A stretch of DNA of 64,000 nucleotides from Marilutibacter penaei (GTDB taxonomy: Bacteria > Pseudomonadota > Gammaproteobacteria > Xanthomonadales > Xanthomonadaceae). The notes beneath the pieces were generated by a model, which saw only the letters and a list, made by a program, of their open reading frames with translations, made no database searches and was not told where the DNA came from. Shown here piece by piece: positions 44,177 to 52,965 of the stretch; position 1 is the stretch's first letter; each line of letters begins with the position of its first letter. Where the stretch lies: contig NZ_JACHTE010000002.1 in assembly GCF_014145395.1 (NCBI RefSeq), forward strand, positions 62,001 through 126,000, written 5' to 3'. A program made the position numbers and the translations under genes.

Positions 44177-44832
44177 AGGGTACGCTCGGGAACGGTGATG
44201 ACGTCGCCGGGGGCGACCTTGAAGTTGGTGGACAGGTCGCCCTCATCCAGGATGCGGTCGAGTTCGACGGCGTAGTTGCGGGTCCCTTCGTCCCCGCTGC
44301 GGTACAGCTCCGAACGCGCCGGTGCGGCAAATTCCGTCACGCCGCCTGCGGCAAGGATGGCGTCGAGCACCGTCATGCCCTGGCGGTAGGGAATCGAGAC
44401 GGGCTGGCGCACCGCACCGGTGACGCGCACGCGGGAGAGGTACTCGTGGCTGCGCAGGTCGGTCAGGATCACCGCGACCTGCGGGTCGCGCACGTACACG
44501 GACAGCTTTTCGCGGATGTCGTCGGCGACCTGGGTCGGGGTCAGGCCTCCGGCGCGGACGTCGCCGACGAGGGGGACCGAGATCATTCCGTCCGGGCGCA
44601 CCGGCACGGTGATGCCCAGGTCCGGGTTGCGCCATACGGTGACCTGGACGATGTCGTCCACGCCGATCTGGTACGCATCGACGGCCGTCTGCGCCTCGGT
44701 GTCCGGCGGTGGCGTGGTGGAGGCGCCGCCGCTGCTGGCGCAGCCGGCGAGGGCGAGTGAACCGGCCAGTGCGAGCAGGGCGAAGGTCCGGGTGAGGGCC
44801 GTCCGGGTCGGGAGCATGGGTGTGCGGTACAT
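44173..44832 (-). CDS. Wza-type polysaccharide export lipoprotein
   Basis: A 219-residue outer-membrane lipoprotein with signal peptide and lipobox LALAGC (Cys31), then the polysaccharide export domain (YQIGVDDIVQVTVWRNPDL, about 50) and a SLBB domain (VRVTGAVRQPVSIPYRQGMT). It is shorter than E. coli Wza, like the export proteins of exosortase-type loci. ATG 44832 is used because it yields a proper signal peptide; a second ATG five codons later is also possible. It forms the outer-membrane channel for the polymer with Wzz. Confidence 0.9.
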   Translation of the reverse strand: MYRTPMLPTRTALTRTFALLALAGSLALAGCASSGGASTTPPPDTEAQTAVDAYQIGVDDIVQVTVWRNPDLGITVPVRPDGMISVPLVGDVRAGGLTPTQVADDIREKLSVYVRDPQVAVILTDLRSHEYLSRVRVTGAVRQPVSIPYRQGMTVLDAILAAGGVTEFAAPARSELYRSGDEGTRNYAVELDRILDEGDLSTNFKVAPGDVITVPERTL

Positions 44833-44880
44833 GGCGGGTATCCCCAGGGTGTCAGCAGAGAACAACGCAGATGAATGGAA

Positions 44881-44907
44881 GCCCCGGCCACGTCGGCGAG
44901 CCGGGAC
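44881..44907 (-). terminator. Intercistronic hairpin between epimerase and wza genes
   Basis: On the - strand GTCCCGGC and GCCGGGGC pair (8 bp, one U-G) around an 11-base loop, in the 82-base gap after the epimerase stop. TTCCATTC follows. It may partly terminate transcription, giving less export-gene than precursor-gene mRNA. Confidence 0.35.
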
Positions 44908-44914
44908 GGGGCAC

Positions 44915-45922
44915 TCAGGCGCCGTAGTAATCGCGGTACCAGGCGACGAAACGGCGGATGCCTTCCTCCACCGGCGTTTCCGGCGCGTAGCCCACGTCGG
45001 ACTGGAGCGCCTGCACGTCCGCGTGCGACTCGGGTACGTCACCCGGTTGCAGCGGAAGGAGCCGGCGTTCGGCCTTGCGCCCGAGGTTTTCCTCGATGAG
45101 CTCGATATAGCGCATCAGTTCGATCGGCCGGTTGCTGCCGATGTTGTAAAGCCGGTAGGGCGCGGCGGAGGCGGCCGGGGTGGCATGGGCGAAGTCGTAG
45201 TCCGGATCCGCCCGTGGCACGTGGTCCAGGGTGCGTACGATGCCTTCGACGATGTCGTCGATATAGGTGAAGTCGCGCCGGTGGTGGCCGTGGTTGAACA
45301 CGTCGATCGGCTTGCCCGCCAGGATGTTCCGCGTGAACAGGAACAGCGCCATGTCGGGGCGGCCCCAGGGGCCGTACACGGTGAAGAAGCGGAGCCCGGT
45401 GGTCGGCAGCCCGAACAGATGGCTGTAGGTGTGGGCCATCAGTTCGTTGGACTTCTTCGTCGCTGCGTACAGGCTGACCGGATGGTCGACGTTGTCCTCC
45501 ACCGAGAACGGGAGCTTCACGTTGGCCCCGTAGACCGAACTGGACGACGCGTACACCAGGTGCTCCACGGCGTGGTGCCGGCAGGCCTCGAGGATGTTGA
45601 CGAAGCCCACCACGTTGCTGTCGATGTACGCCTGTGGGTTCTCCAGCGAATACCGCACGCCGGCCTGGGCCGCCAGGTTGACCACGCGATCGGGCTTGAA
45701 ATCCCTGAACGCGGCGTCCATCGCCTCGCGGTCTTCGAGTGCGGCGCGCACGAACCGGAAACCCTCGTGTGCCTGCAGGCGTGCGAGGCGGGCCTCCTTC
45801 AGCGTGGGGTCGTAGTAATCGTTGACGTTGTCGTAGCCCAGCACCTCGTCGCCGCGCTCGAGCAGGCGCGTGCTGAGGTGGGAACCGATGAAGCCGGCCG
45901 CGCCGGTGACCAGGATGCGCAT
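44915..45922 (-). CDS. UDP-uronic acid 4-epimerase (GAE/LpsL type)
   Basis: A 335-residue extended SDR that inverts C4 of a UDP-uronate. The NAD site is [12 protein letters not shown], the catalytic triad lies in ASSSSVYG and YAATKKSNE, and the KLPFSVED block marks UDP-glucuronate epimerases. GAGGA seven bases before ATG 45922 supports the start. It directly follows the TviB-like dehydrogenase, which would supply a UDP-N-acetylhexosaminuronate rather than UDP-glucuronate, so its true substrate may be either. The product is a galacto-configured uronic acid building block. Confidence 0.88.
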   Translation of the reverse strand: MRILVTGAAGFIGSHLSTRLLERGDEVLGYDNVNDYYDPTLKEARLARLQAHEGFRFVRAALEDREAMDAAFRDFKPDRVVNLAAQAGVRYSLENPQAYIDSNVVGFVNILEACRHHAVEHLVYASSSSVYGANVKLPFSVEDNVDHPVSLYAATKKSNELMAHTYSHLFGLPTTGLRFFTVYGPWGRPDMALFLFTRNILAGKPIDVFNHGHHRRDFTYIDDIVEGIVRTLDHVPRADPDYDFAHATPAASAAPYRLYNIGSNRPIELMRYIELIEENLGRKAERRLLPLQPGDVPESHADVQALQSDVGYAPETPVEEGIRRFVAWYRDYYGA

Positions 45923-45932
45923 GCGGGTGTCC

Positions 45933-47222
45933 TCAAAGGCGTCCGTCGACGTCCGCGCGCGGCAGCACGCCCTTGACGTCGAACAGGGTGGCGCCCTCGC
46001 GGCCCCAGCGTCGCAGGCCGCTGGCACCGAGTGAAACGAAGCGGTCGTGGGCCACGGCCAGGATGATCGCGTCGTAGTCGCCCGCTTCGGGGGCGTCCAC
46101 GAGGCGCAGGCCGTACTCGTGCATGGCCTGGTCGGCGTCGACCCAGGGATCGTGCACGTCGACGTCGGCGCCATAGGCCCTGAGCTCTTCGACCACGTCC
46201 ACGACCCGGGTGTTGCGAAGGTCCGGGCAGTTCTCCTTGAATGCCAGGCCGAGCACGAGGACCCTGCAATGGGCGGGATGCGCCTCGCGCTGCTGGATCA
46301 GGCGGACCACGCGACGGGCCACGTGCGGCCCCATCCCGTCGTTGGTGCGGCGTCCGGCCAGGATCACGTCGGTGTGGAAACCCACCTGCTGCGCCTTGTG
46401 GGTCAGGTAGTAGGGATCGACGCCGATGCAGTGCCCGCCCACCAGTCCCGGGCGGAACGGCAGGAAGTTCCACTTGGTGCCGGCCGCGGCCAGCACTTCC
46501 TGCGTGTCCATGCCGAGGCGGTCGAACAGCAGCGCCAGTTCGTTCACCAGGGCGATGTTGACGTCGCGCTGGATGTTCTCGATGACCTTCGCCCCCTCCG
46601 CGACGCGGATGCTGGACGCCTGGTGCGTACCGGCGGTGATGATCGACTTGTACAGGGCGTCGACGAAATCGGCGGCGGCGGGACTGGAGCCCGAGGTGAC
46701 CTTGGTGATCGTTTCAAGGCGGTGCTCGCGATCCCCCGGGTTGATCCGCTCCGGGCTGTAGCCGACATGGAAGTCCCGGTTGAACACCAGGCCGGACTCG
46801 CGCTCCAGGATCGGTACGCAGACTTCCTCGGTGGCACCGGGATAGACGGTTGATTCGTACACCACCACGTCACCACGCTTTAGCGCCCTGCCGGCGGTGC
46901 GGCTGGCGGATTCCAGCGGCGTCAGGTCGGGGCGCTTATAGGCATCGATCGGCGTCGGCACCGTCACGATGAATACGTTGCAGTCCGACAGGCGCTCCGG
47001 GTCGGCCGTGAAGGCGAGGCCCGCCGCGGCACGCAACTGGTCCGGGGTGACCTCCAGCGTCTGGTCCTCGTGGCGTTGCAGTTCCGAAACGCGCGCAGGA
47101 TTGATGTCGAAGCCAAGGGTCGGGCGTTGCCGGCCGAAGGCGACGGCCAACGGCAGGCCGACGTAGCCCAGTCCGATGATGGCCAGCCGGGTCGAGTCCC
47201 GGTGCGGCAGCGGGGCATTCAT
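45933..47222 (-). CDS. tviB: UDP-N-acetylglucosamine 6-dehydrogenase, TviB/WbpA family
   Basis: A 429-residue NAD-dependent nucleotide-sugar dehydrogenase. Motif by motif it follows S. Typhi Tvi[49 protein letters not shown], the catalytic Cys in [15 protein letters not shown], and [15 protein letters not shown]. It makes UDP-N-acetylglucosaminuronic acid (or the galacto form) for the polymer. It is the first gene of the long - strand operon and diverges from galE across 194 bases. The TviB family reading is firmer than UDP-glucose dehydrogenase, whose PTP motif and length differ. Confidence 0.88.
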   Translation of the reverse strand: MNAPLPHRDSTRLAIIGLGYVGLPLAVAFGRQRPTLGFDINPARVSELQRHEDQTLEVTPDQLRAAAGLAFTADPERLSDCNVFIVTVPTPIDAYKRPDLTPLESASRTAGRALKRGDVVVYESTVYPGATEEVCVPILERESGLVFNRDFHVGYSPERINPGDREHRLETITKVTSGSSPAAADFVDALYKSIITAGTHQASSIRVAEGAKVIENIQRDVNIALVNELALLFDRLGMDTQEVLAAAGTKWNFLPFRPGLVGGHCIGVDPYYLTHKAQQVGFHTDVILAGRRTNDGMGPHVARRVVRLIQQREAHPAHCRVLVLGLAFKENCPDLRNTRVVDVVEELRAYGADVDVHDPWVDADQAMHEYGLRLVDAPEAGDYDAIILAVAHDRFVSLGASGLRRWGREGATLFDVKGVLPRADVDGRL

Positions 47223-47355
47223 TCCTGTGCAGATCTCCGATGGGATGAGGCGCGACGGGCCTGGCCTGCGTGGCGATTCCCACCGGCTTCCCCGCCTGTT
47301 CGACCTGATGGAACGCGAAACGCGCCGGGAACCGGCAACATGTGAATGGGGTGGC

Positions 47356-47361
47356 TATAAT
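47356..47361 (+). promoter_or_regulatory. -10 box for galE
   Basis: A perfect TATAAT 55 bases before the galE ATG. No good -35 lies 16-18 bases upstream (CGGCAA or nearby), which suggests an activator-dependent promoter or one using the TG just upstream. Confidence 0.55.
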
Positions 47362-47377
47362 TCGCCGTTTCCTCAGA

Positions 47378-47395
47378 TGTCCGGGGTCCCGGACA
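47378..47395. promoter_or_regulatory. Perfect palindrome in the galE leader
   Basis: TGTCCGGG and CCCGGACA are perfect 8-bp arms around a 2-base centre, just downstream of the galE -10. The spacer is too short for a stable RNA hairpin loop, so a protein operator is more likely. Confidence 0.5.
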
Positions 47396-47416
47396 CCAAC
47401 GCCCGGGATGCTCACC

Positions 47417-48466
47417 ATGCGGATCCTCGTGACCGGCGGCGCCGGCTATATCGGTGCCCACACCTGCCTGGTACTGGCCGAGCGCGGCCACGAGGTGGTC
47501 ATCGTCGACAATTTCAGCAACAGCTCCGCGGCGGTCCTGCCGCGCCTGGCGCATCTGGCAGGCCGGCCGTTCGCCTGCGAAGAGGTCGACCTGCGCGACC
47601 GTGCCGGCATGGATGCGCTGTTCGCGCGTCATGCGATCGACGCGGTGGTGCATTTCGCCGCCCTCAAGGCGGTGGGCGAGTCCTGCGAACAGCCCCTTGC
47701 CTACTTCGACAACAACATCAGCGGCACGATCACGTTGCTGCAGGCGATGAAGCAGGCGGGCGTCGGGCGTCTCGTGTTCAGCTCGTCGGCGACCGTCTAC
47801 GGGGCGCCGGATGCCGTGCCGGTGCGGGAGGATGCGCCTTTGCGGGTGACCAACCCGTACGGGCGGACCAAGCTGGTCGTGGAGCAGCTGCTGGCGGACG
47901 TGCAGGCGAGTGATCCCGGTTTCCACGTCGCCAACCTGCGCTATTTCAACCCGGTGGGCGCGCATCCCTCGGGACTGATAGGCGAAGACCCCAGCGATAC
48001 CCCCAACAACCTGATGCCCTACGTCTGCCAGGTGGCAGCGGGGCGCCGCGACCATCTCAGCGTGTTCGGCGGCGACTACCCCACGGTCGATGGCAGCGGC
48101 GTACGCGACTACATCCACGTGGTCGACCTCGCGCGCGCGCACGCCGATGCGATCGATTACCTGGAGCGGGAGCGCCAGAGCCTGACCGTGAATCTCGGCA
48201 CCGGTCGGGGGATCAGCGTCCTGGAACTGGTGCACGCGTTCGAGAGGGCGTCTGGCCAGGCCGTGCCGTACCGCATCGTGGGGCGTCGCGCAGGCGACGT
48301 GGCGGAGGTCTACGCCGATCCAGGCCAGGCGCAGGCGCTGCTGGGCTGGCGCGCGGAGTACGACGTGGATGCCATGTGCCGGGATGCCTGGAACTGGCAG
48401 TCCCGTAACCCCGACGGGTACACGGGAACGGGAGACGCAGTGCCCGATCAGCCCCCCGTACGCTGA
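47417..48466 (+). CDS. galE: UDP-glucose 4-epimerase
   Basis: A 349-residue SDR enzyme interconverting UDP-glucose and UDP-galactose (possibly also the N-acetyl forms). VTGGAGYIGAHT binds NAD, SSSATVYG and YGRTK hold the catalytic Ser, Tyr and Lys, and HFAALKAVGES and NLRYFNPVGAHPSG are GalE-specific. I start it at ATG 47417 (MRILVTGG); an ATG three codons upstream is also possible. It points away from the polysaccharide operon and is the last gene that fits the accessory function. It supplies a galactose-type donor for the polymer. Confidence 0.95.
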   Translation: MRILVTGGAGYIGAHTCLVLAERGHEVVIVDNFSNSSAAVLPRLAHLAGRPFACEEVDLRDRAGMDALFARHAIDAVVHFAALKAVGESCEQPLAYFDNNISGTITLLQAMKQAGVGRLVFSSSATVYGAPDAVPVREDAPLRVTNPYGRTKLVVEQLLADVQASDPGFHVANLRYFNPVGAHPSGLIGEDPSDTPNNLMPYVCQVAAGRRDHLSVFGGDYPTVDGSGVRDYIHVVDLARAHADAIDYLERERQSLTVNLGTGRGISVLELVHAFERASGQAVPYRIVGRRAGDVAEVYADPGQAQALLGWRAEYDVDAMCRDAWNWQSRNPDGYTGTGDAVPDQPPVR

Positions 48467-48511
48467 GAGCCTAAAGCCTCTGGCAAGGCCACTTGGCGAT
48501 GCAGTCCCGGA

Positions 48512-49387
48512 TCAGCCGGGCAGCCGGACCGCGAGCCAACGCGCCACGACGCCCGGTTGCTTCATCCACGTGAAATGGTCCGCGCTGCCGCCGAGCGCCT
48601 GGTCGTCCAGCACGGTCCGGGTGGCGTGGGCGCCGGGCATCCTCGACAGCAGGTAATCAAGCGAGGACGGCGGAGCCAGCCAGTCGCGGGCAAGCAACAC
48701 CGCATCCGTCGCCGGCACGCTGCGTGCCAGTGCGGCATCCACGTCCTCGCCCAGGCCTGCGACGGCATAGCGGCCGCTGAGGGCGGTGCGGGCCCAGTCC
48801 TGGATCAGTCCCCGCGCCTCGTTTCCGCCGAAGCCGAGACGGCGCCCGGGCAGGGCACCGTTATGCCGGGCGAGCCAGGGGAGGAAGCGGTAGGCCATCG
48901 GCAGCAGCCAGCGCGCCGGTGCCGGGAACGCCCGCCAGTACGGGGCCCCGCTGGCGACCAGCCACAGGCGCGGCGTGCGCCCGGACGCAAGCGCGATCCG
49001 GCAGCACGCCAACTGCCCGCCCAGGCTGTGCCCCCCGACGATGCGCGGCAGCCCGCCCAGTGGCGCGGGGAGGGCGGCTTCGCTGGCGGGGATATCGAGC
49101 TCGAGGATCTCCCGGTAGCCCCAGTCCTGCATGCGGGAGGCCCGCCACGAACTGCTGCCGTTGCCGCGCCACTCGTGCAGGCAGGTGGCGATGCCCTCCT
49201 TCGCGAGCGCCTCGGCGAACGGAATGTAGTGGCGTGCGGCCACGCCCAGCGCCGGCAGCCACAGCAGGCACGCGCGCGGCCGTGGCGGCGAGCGCACGAT
49301 GAGGTGCCATGCATGGCCATCGGCGGCCACGCAGGCGGTTTCCAAGGCCGCCGCGTGGCTGCCGCCGGGCACGACGTCCCCACTCAC
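48512..49387 (-). CDS. Alpha/beta hydrolase (esterase-like)
   Basis: A 291-residue cytoplasmic alpha/beta-fold protein with the oxyanion strand LLWLPALGVAARHY, the nucleophile elbow GGHSLGG and a C-terminal SADHF block for the catalytic His. The substrate is unknown. A GTG start overlaps the thiD stop (GTGA), so it is the last gene of the phoH-thiD group. Its neighbours are core genes, and nothing ties it to the polysaccharide locus. Confidence 0.7.
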   Translation of the reverse strand: MSGDVVPGGSHAAALETACVAADGHAWHLIVRSPPRPRACLLWLPALGVAARHYIPFAEALAKEGIATCLHEWRGNGSSSWRASRMQDWGYREILELDIPASEAALPAPLGGLPRIVGGHSLGGQLACCRIALASGRTPRLWLVASGAPYWRAFPAPARWLLPMAYRFLPWLARHNGALPGRRLGFGGNEARGLIQDWARTALSGRYAVAGLGEDVDAALARSVPATDAVLLARDWLAPPSSLDYLLSRMPGAHATRTVLDDQALGGSADHFTWMKQPGVVARWLAVRLPG

Positions 49388-50193
49388 GCCGTGGCCGCGC
49401 CGAAATGGTCGAGCACCCGCACGTCGCCGCGGCCCGGTCGATAGCCACCGGCCAGCGCGCGATGGACGTAGTCGCCGGCCACCTCGCAGGCCTCGCGGAG
49501 GGGATGGCCCAGCGCGAGCCGCGCCGCGACCGAGGACGCGAGCGTGCATCCGGTGCCGTGCGCTTCGATCCGCAGGCGGGGATGCGGGAGCTCGACGATG
49601 CCACGGGCATCGGCCAGCAGGTCGATCACGGTGTCGGCGCCATCGGCGAGATGGCCGCCCTTCAGCAGGATGGCATGTGCCCCGAGTGCAAGCAGGTCGT
49701 TGCAGGCGGCGCGCATCCCGTCGAGCGATCCGATCGGGTGGCCCAGCAGGAGTTCGGCCTCGGGCAGGTTCGGGGTCAACAGGTCGGCGCGCGGCAGCAG
49801 GCGGGTCCGCATGGCGACCAGCGCCTCCTCGGCCAGCAGTCGTGCGCCGGACGTCGCGACCATCACCGGATCGACGACGACCGGCACGTCGCGGGTGGCG
49901 AGTGCGTCCGCCACGGTATCGATCACCGTCCCGGTGCCCAGCATGCCCAGCTTCACCGCCGTGATCCGGAAATCATCGAAACAGGCGTCGATCTGGGCCT
50001 GCAGGAAATCCGGTGGCGGGATCTCCACCGCCGTCACGCCGCGCGTGTGCTGGGCCGTCAGCGCGGCGATCGCGCTGAGGCCATGTACGCCATGGGCCGC
50101 GAAGGTCTTGAGGTCGGCCTGGATGCCCGCACCGCCGCCGGAATCGGAGCCGGCGATGGTCAGGGCGCTGGGCACTCGCATGTCCGCATCCAA
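49384..50193 (-). CDS. thiD: Hydroxymethylpyrimidine (phosphate) kinase
   Basis: A 269-residue ribokinase-fold enzyme of thiamine synthesis that phosphorylates HMP and HMP-phosphate. Motifs are LTIAGSDSGGGAGIQADLKTF, VVVDPVMVATSG, LTPNLPEAE, LLKGGH and the anion-hole HGTGCTLAS. It starts three bases after the phoH stop and overlaps the esterase gene. No TPP riboswitch lies directly in front of it. Confidence 0.95.
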   Translation of the reverse strand: MDADMRVPSALTIAGSDSGGGAGIQADLKTFAAHGVHGLSAIAALTAQHTRGVTAVEIPPPDFLQAQIDACFDDFRITAVKLGMLGTGTVIDTVADALATRDVPVVVDPVMVATSGARLLAEEALVAMRTRLLPRADLLTPNLPEAELLLGHPIGSLDGMRAACNDLLALGAHAILLKGGHLADGADTVIDLLADARGIVELPHPRLRIEAHGTGCTLASSVAARLALGHPLREACEVAGDYVHRALAGGYRPGRGDVRVLDHFGAATA

Positions 50194-50196
50194 GGC

Positions 50197-51600
50197 TCAG
50201 AGCACCTCCGAGGCATGGTCGGCCAGTCGCGAGCGCTCGCCGCGTCGCAGGGTGACACTGGCGCTGTGCGCCCAGTTCTTGAAGCGGTCGACGGCGTAGG
50301 TCAGGCCGGACGTCGTTTCGGTCAGGTAGGGCGTGTCGATCTGTTCGACATTGCCCAGGCAGACGATCTTGGTGCCCGGCCCGGCACGGGTGATCAGTGT
50401 CTTCATCTGCTTGGGCGTGAGATTCTGTGCCTCGTCCAGGATCAGCCAGCGGCTCAGGAACGTGCGGCCGCGCATGAAGTTCATCGAACGGATCTTGATC
50501 CGGCTGGCGAGCAGGTCGTTGGTCGCCGCGCGGCCCCAGCTGCCGCCTTCCTGGTTGTGCGTCAGCACTTCCAGGTTGTCCGTCAGGGCGCCCATCCACG
50601 GGGTCATCTTCTCCTCTTCCGTACCGGGCAGGAAGCCGATGTCCTCGCCGACGCTGACGGTCGCGCGGGTCATGATGATCTCGCGGTAGCGCTGCTGGTC
50701 CATGGTCTGCGCCAGGCCGGCGGCCAGCGCCAGCAGGGTCTTGCCGGTACCCGCGGTGCCGAGCAGGGTGACGAAGTCGATCTCCGGGTCCATCAGCGCG
50801 TTCAGCGCGAAGTTCTGCTCGCGGTTGCGTGCGGTGATGCCCCATACCGCGTGCTGGCCGTGCCGGTAGTCGTCGACGATCTGCAGCACGACCTTGTCGC
50901 CATCGACGCGCGCGACCTTCATTTCCGACTGCTCGTCGCCCGGCAGGTAGAGGAACTGGTTCGGGTACCAGTCCTCGTCTTCGTGGCGGCTGATCTCGTA
51001 GTAGGTCCGGCCCTTCTCGGTCCAGGACTTGAGGTCCTTGCCATGCGCCTGCCAGAAATCCTCCGGCAGCGCGGTCGCACCCGAGTAGAGCAGGGCGAAG
51101 TCGTCGAGGGCGCGGTCGTTCTCGTAGTCTTCCGACGCGATGCCGGCGATCGACGCCTTGATCCGCAGGTTGATGTCCTTCGATACGAACACCACCGGCG
51201 TGTCGGGTTCGCCCTCCTTCAGCGCGAGGATCGCCCCCAGGATCGCGTTGTCGGGCACCACCGCACCGAAACGGCGGCCGGCATCGAAATTGTCGGTCTG
51301 GAACAGCAGTCGCCCGCTGCTGCTCTCGCCGCGCAGCTGCAGGCCCTGCGGGTGGGCGAGGGTGATGCCTTCGTGGATGCTGCCGTCATTGCCCCCTTGG
51401 GTCTCGATCAGCTCGTTCAGGAACCGGCTGACCTGGCGGGCGTTGCGACTGGCCTCCGAATTGCCCTTCTTGCCGTTGTCGAGCTCCTCGATGACCTGCA
51501 TCGGCAGGAACACGTCGTGTTCCTCGAACTTGAACAGCGCGGTGGGGTCGTGCATCAGGACGTTGGTGTCGAGCACGTAGATGCGCTTGCTTCGCGTCAT
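50197..51600 (-). CDS. PhoH-family ATPase with N-terminal PIN domain
   Basis: A 467-residue PhoH2-type protein, a putative ATP-driven RNA helicase/ribonuclease. The PIN domain (1-150) begins YVLDTNVLMHDP with the catalytic acidic residues, and the PhoH domain (about 240-460) has Walker A GTAGTGKT and the Walker B block WLILDEAQNLT. AGGAAG before ATG 51600 supports the start. It is separated from bcp upstream by a terminator and followed by thiD. Confidence 0.93.
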   Translation of the reverse strand: MTRSKRIYVLDTNVLMHDPTALFKFEEHDVFLPMQVIEELDNGKKGNSEASRNARQVSRFLNELIETQGGNDGSIHEGITLAHPQGLQLRGESSSGRLLFQTDNFDAGRRFGAVVPDNAILGAILALKEGEPDTPVVFVSKDINLRIKASIAGIASEDYENDRALDDFALLYSGATALPEDFWQAHGKDLKSWTEKGRTYYEISRHEDEDWYPNQFLYLPGDEQSEMKVARVDGDKVVLQIVDDYRHGQHAVWGITARNREQNFALNALMDPEIDFVTLLGTAGTGKTLLALAAGLAQTMDQQRYREIIMTRATVSVGEDIGFLPGTEEEKMTPWMGALTDNLEVLTHNQEGGSWGRAATNDLLASRIKIRSMNFMRGRTFLSRWLILDEAQNLTPKQMKTLITRAGPGTKIVCLGNVEQIDTPYLTETTSGLTYAVDRFKNWAHSASVTLRRGERSRLADHASEVL

Positions 51601-51660
51601 GCGGACTTCCTGCGGGTTGGGCGGTTGGGCCGGGGTTCGACTGCGCCGGACGCGCACCGC

Positions 51661-51692
51661 AAAACCGCCGTGGCCCGCGGGGCGGGACGGCG
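51661..51692 (-). terminator. Rho-independent terminator of bcp
   Basis: On the - strand CGCCGT-CCCGC-CCC-GCGGG-CC-ACGGCG forms an 11-bp two-part stem with a small bulge, followed by GGTTTT, about 25 bases after the bcp stop. Confidence 0.65.
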
Positions 51693-51715
51693 AGGGCGGT
51701 GGCGGGCGATGGGGG

Positions 51716-52198
51716 TCACTGCGATGCGTGGGCCTTGAGTGCATCCAGCACGGCCTGGGCATGGCCGGGAACTTTCACTTTTCGCCACGACTGGGCGAGC
51801 ACGCCGTCGGGCGATACCAGGAAGGTGCTGCGCTCGATGCCCATGACCTTGCGGCCATACATGTTCTTTTCCCGGATCACGTCGAAGGCCGCGCAAAGCG
51901 CTTCGTCGGGGTCGCTGACCAGCGGGAAGCGGAAGCCCTGCTTCGCGCAGAAGTTGTCGTGCGACTTGACCGAGTCCCTTGAAACGCCCATGACGACGGC
52001 GCCGAGGCGCTTGAACCGTGGCAGCAGCGCATTGAAGTCGATGCCCTCGGTGGTGCAGCCCGGCGTGCTGTCCTTCGGATAGAAATACAGCACCACCCAC
52101 GAGCCGGCCTGCTCGGCCAGCGTGGTGGACTGGTCGCCCGACAGGGACAGCGGAAGGCGCAGCGTCTTCGCGGGAAGTTTCTTGCCGTCTTCGATCAT
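51716..52198 (-). CDS. bcp: Peroxiredoxin (BCP/PrxQ type)
   Basis: A 160-residue thiol peroxidase that reduces hydroperoxides using thioredoxin. The peroxidatic Cys is in YPKDSTPGCTTEG. The usual resolving Cys five residues later is absent (TTEGID), but FCAKQ and LCAAF supply other cysteines. GVSRDSVKSHDNF and RSTFLVSPDG are family motifs. It starts two bases after the gcvR stop, the same gcvR-bcp order as in E. coli. Confidence 0.92.
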   Translation of the reverse strand: MIEDGKKLPAKTLRLPLSLSGDQSTTLAEQAGSWVVLYFYPKDSTPGCTTEGIDFNALLPRFKRLGAVVMGVSRDSVKSHDNFCAKQGFRFPLVSDPDEALCAAFDVIREKNMYGRKVMGIERSTFLVSPDGVLAQSWRKVKVPGHAQAVLDALKAHASQ

Positions 52199-52200
52199 CG

Positions 52201-52761
52201 TCAGAACTTCATCGGGTCCATGATGGCGTCGAGGTTGAGGTGGTCGCAGAACTCGAGGAAATCGTCGCGGAGCGCGGCGATGTGCATGTTCGCGGGGACC
52301 CCGACGGTAAGCTGGGCGGAGAACATGTCGGCACCGGTCTGCATGGCGCGGTAACGCGAACAGTGCAGGCTTTCGATGGTGATGCCCTGGCGGTCGAAAA
52401 AGTCGGCGAGCTGGAACAGGATGCCGGGCTTGTCGGCGGCGACGACTTCGACCACGTAGGGCAGGAGGTTGGACTGGGCCTGCTTCGCACCGGTGCGGTA
52501 CCAGACGAGCTTCAGGCCTTCCTCGCGCTCCAGCCGCGTGAGCATGGCTTCGAGCTTGGCGACCGAGTCCCAGGAGCCGACCGCCAATGCGGTCACCGAG
52601 ACGTCCCGCCCGACCGTCGACAGGCGCGCGTCCACGAGGTTGCAGCCGCTGTCGCTGATGCGCCGGGAGACCGCCAGCAACGGCGACTCCGGGTGCGTCG
52701 TATACGCGTTGATCAGCAGGTGGTTCTCGTGCGGCGAGGGTCGGGGGGTCGGATCGGTCAA
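52201..52761 (-). CDS. gcvR: Glycine cleavage system regulator GcvR-like ACT protein
   Basis: A 186-residue protein with two ACT domains (NHLLINAYTTHPESPLLAVSRRI, and VVEVVAADKPGILFQLADFFDRQGI at about 105). In enterobacteria GcvR antagonises GcvA in control of glycine cleavage. The start is uncertain: a TTG at 52761 gives the usual N-terminus, and no ATG fits near it except one about 19 codons upstream. It is divergent from dapA across 204 bases and precedes bcp, matching known gene order. Confidence 0.85.
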   Translation of the reverse strand: MTDPTPRPSPHENHLLINAYTTHPESPLLAVSRRISDSGCNLVDARLSTVGRDVSVTALAVGSWDSVAKLEAMLTRLEREEGLKLVWYRTGAKQAQSNLLPYVVEVVAADKPGILFQLADFFDRQGITIESLHCSRYRAMQTGADMFSAQLTVGVPANMHIAALRDDFLEFCDHLNLDAIMDPMKF

Positions 52762-52965
52762 GGCAGCGCCTGCGGGGTGCTTGGGGGGCGATCGGCCCGC
52801 ATTCGCGGCACCGATGGGCATCCGTGCCGCCGGACGGCGCTGGCGCTGTGGCGGGCGGACCGGATGTGCATGGCGGCAGCATACTTGCCCGTGCTTTCGA
52901 GCCGCAAGTAACATCACGGGTGCCGGGCGCCGCACGGCGCCCCACCCCCACCGACAGGTCCCGAC

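Noticed and set aside
48512-49387. Esterase as a third hydrolase of the NRPS/polysaccharide system
   Set aside because: It overlaps thiD and is oriented with core genes, has a normal GHSLGG serine elbow, and is separated from the locus by the convergent galE gene.
49384-50193. TPP riboswitch controlling thiD
   Set aside because: thiD begins three bases after the phoH stop, so no leader exists for a riboswitch, and none was seen in front of phoH.
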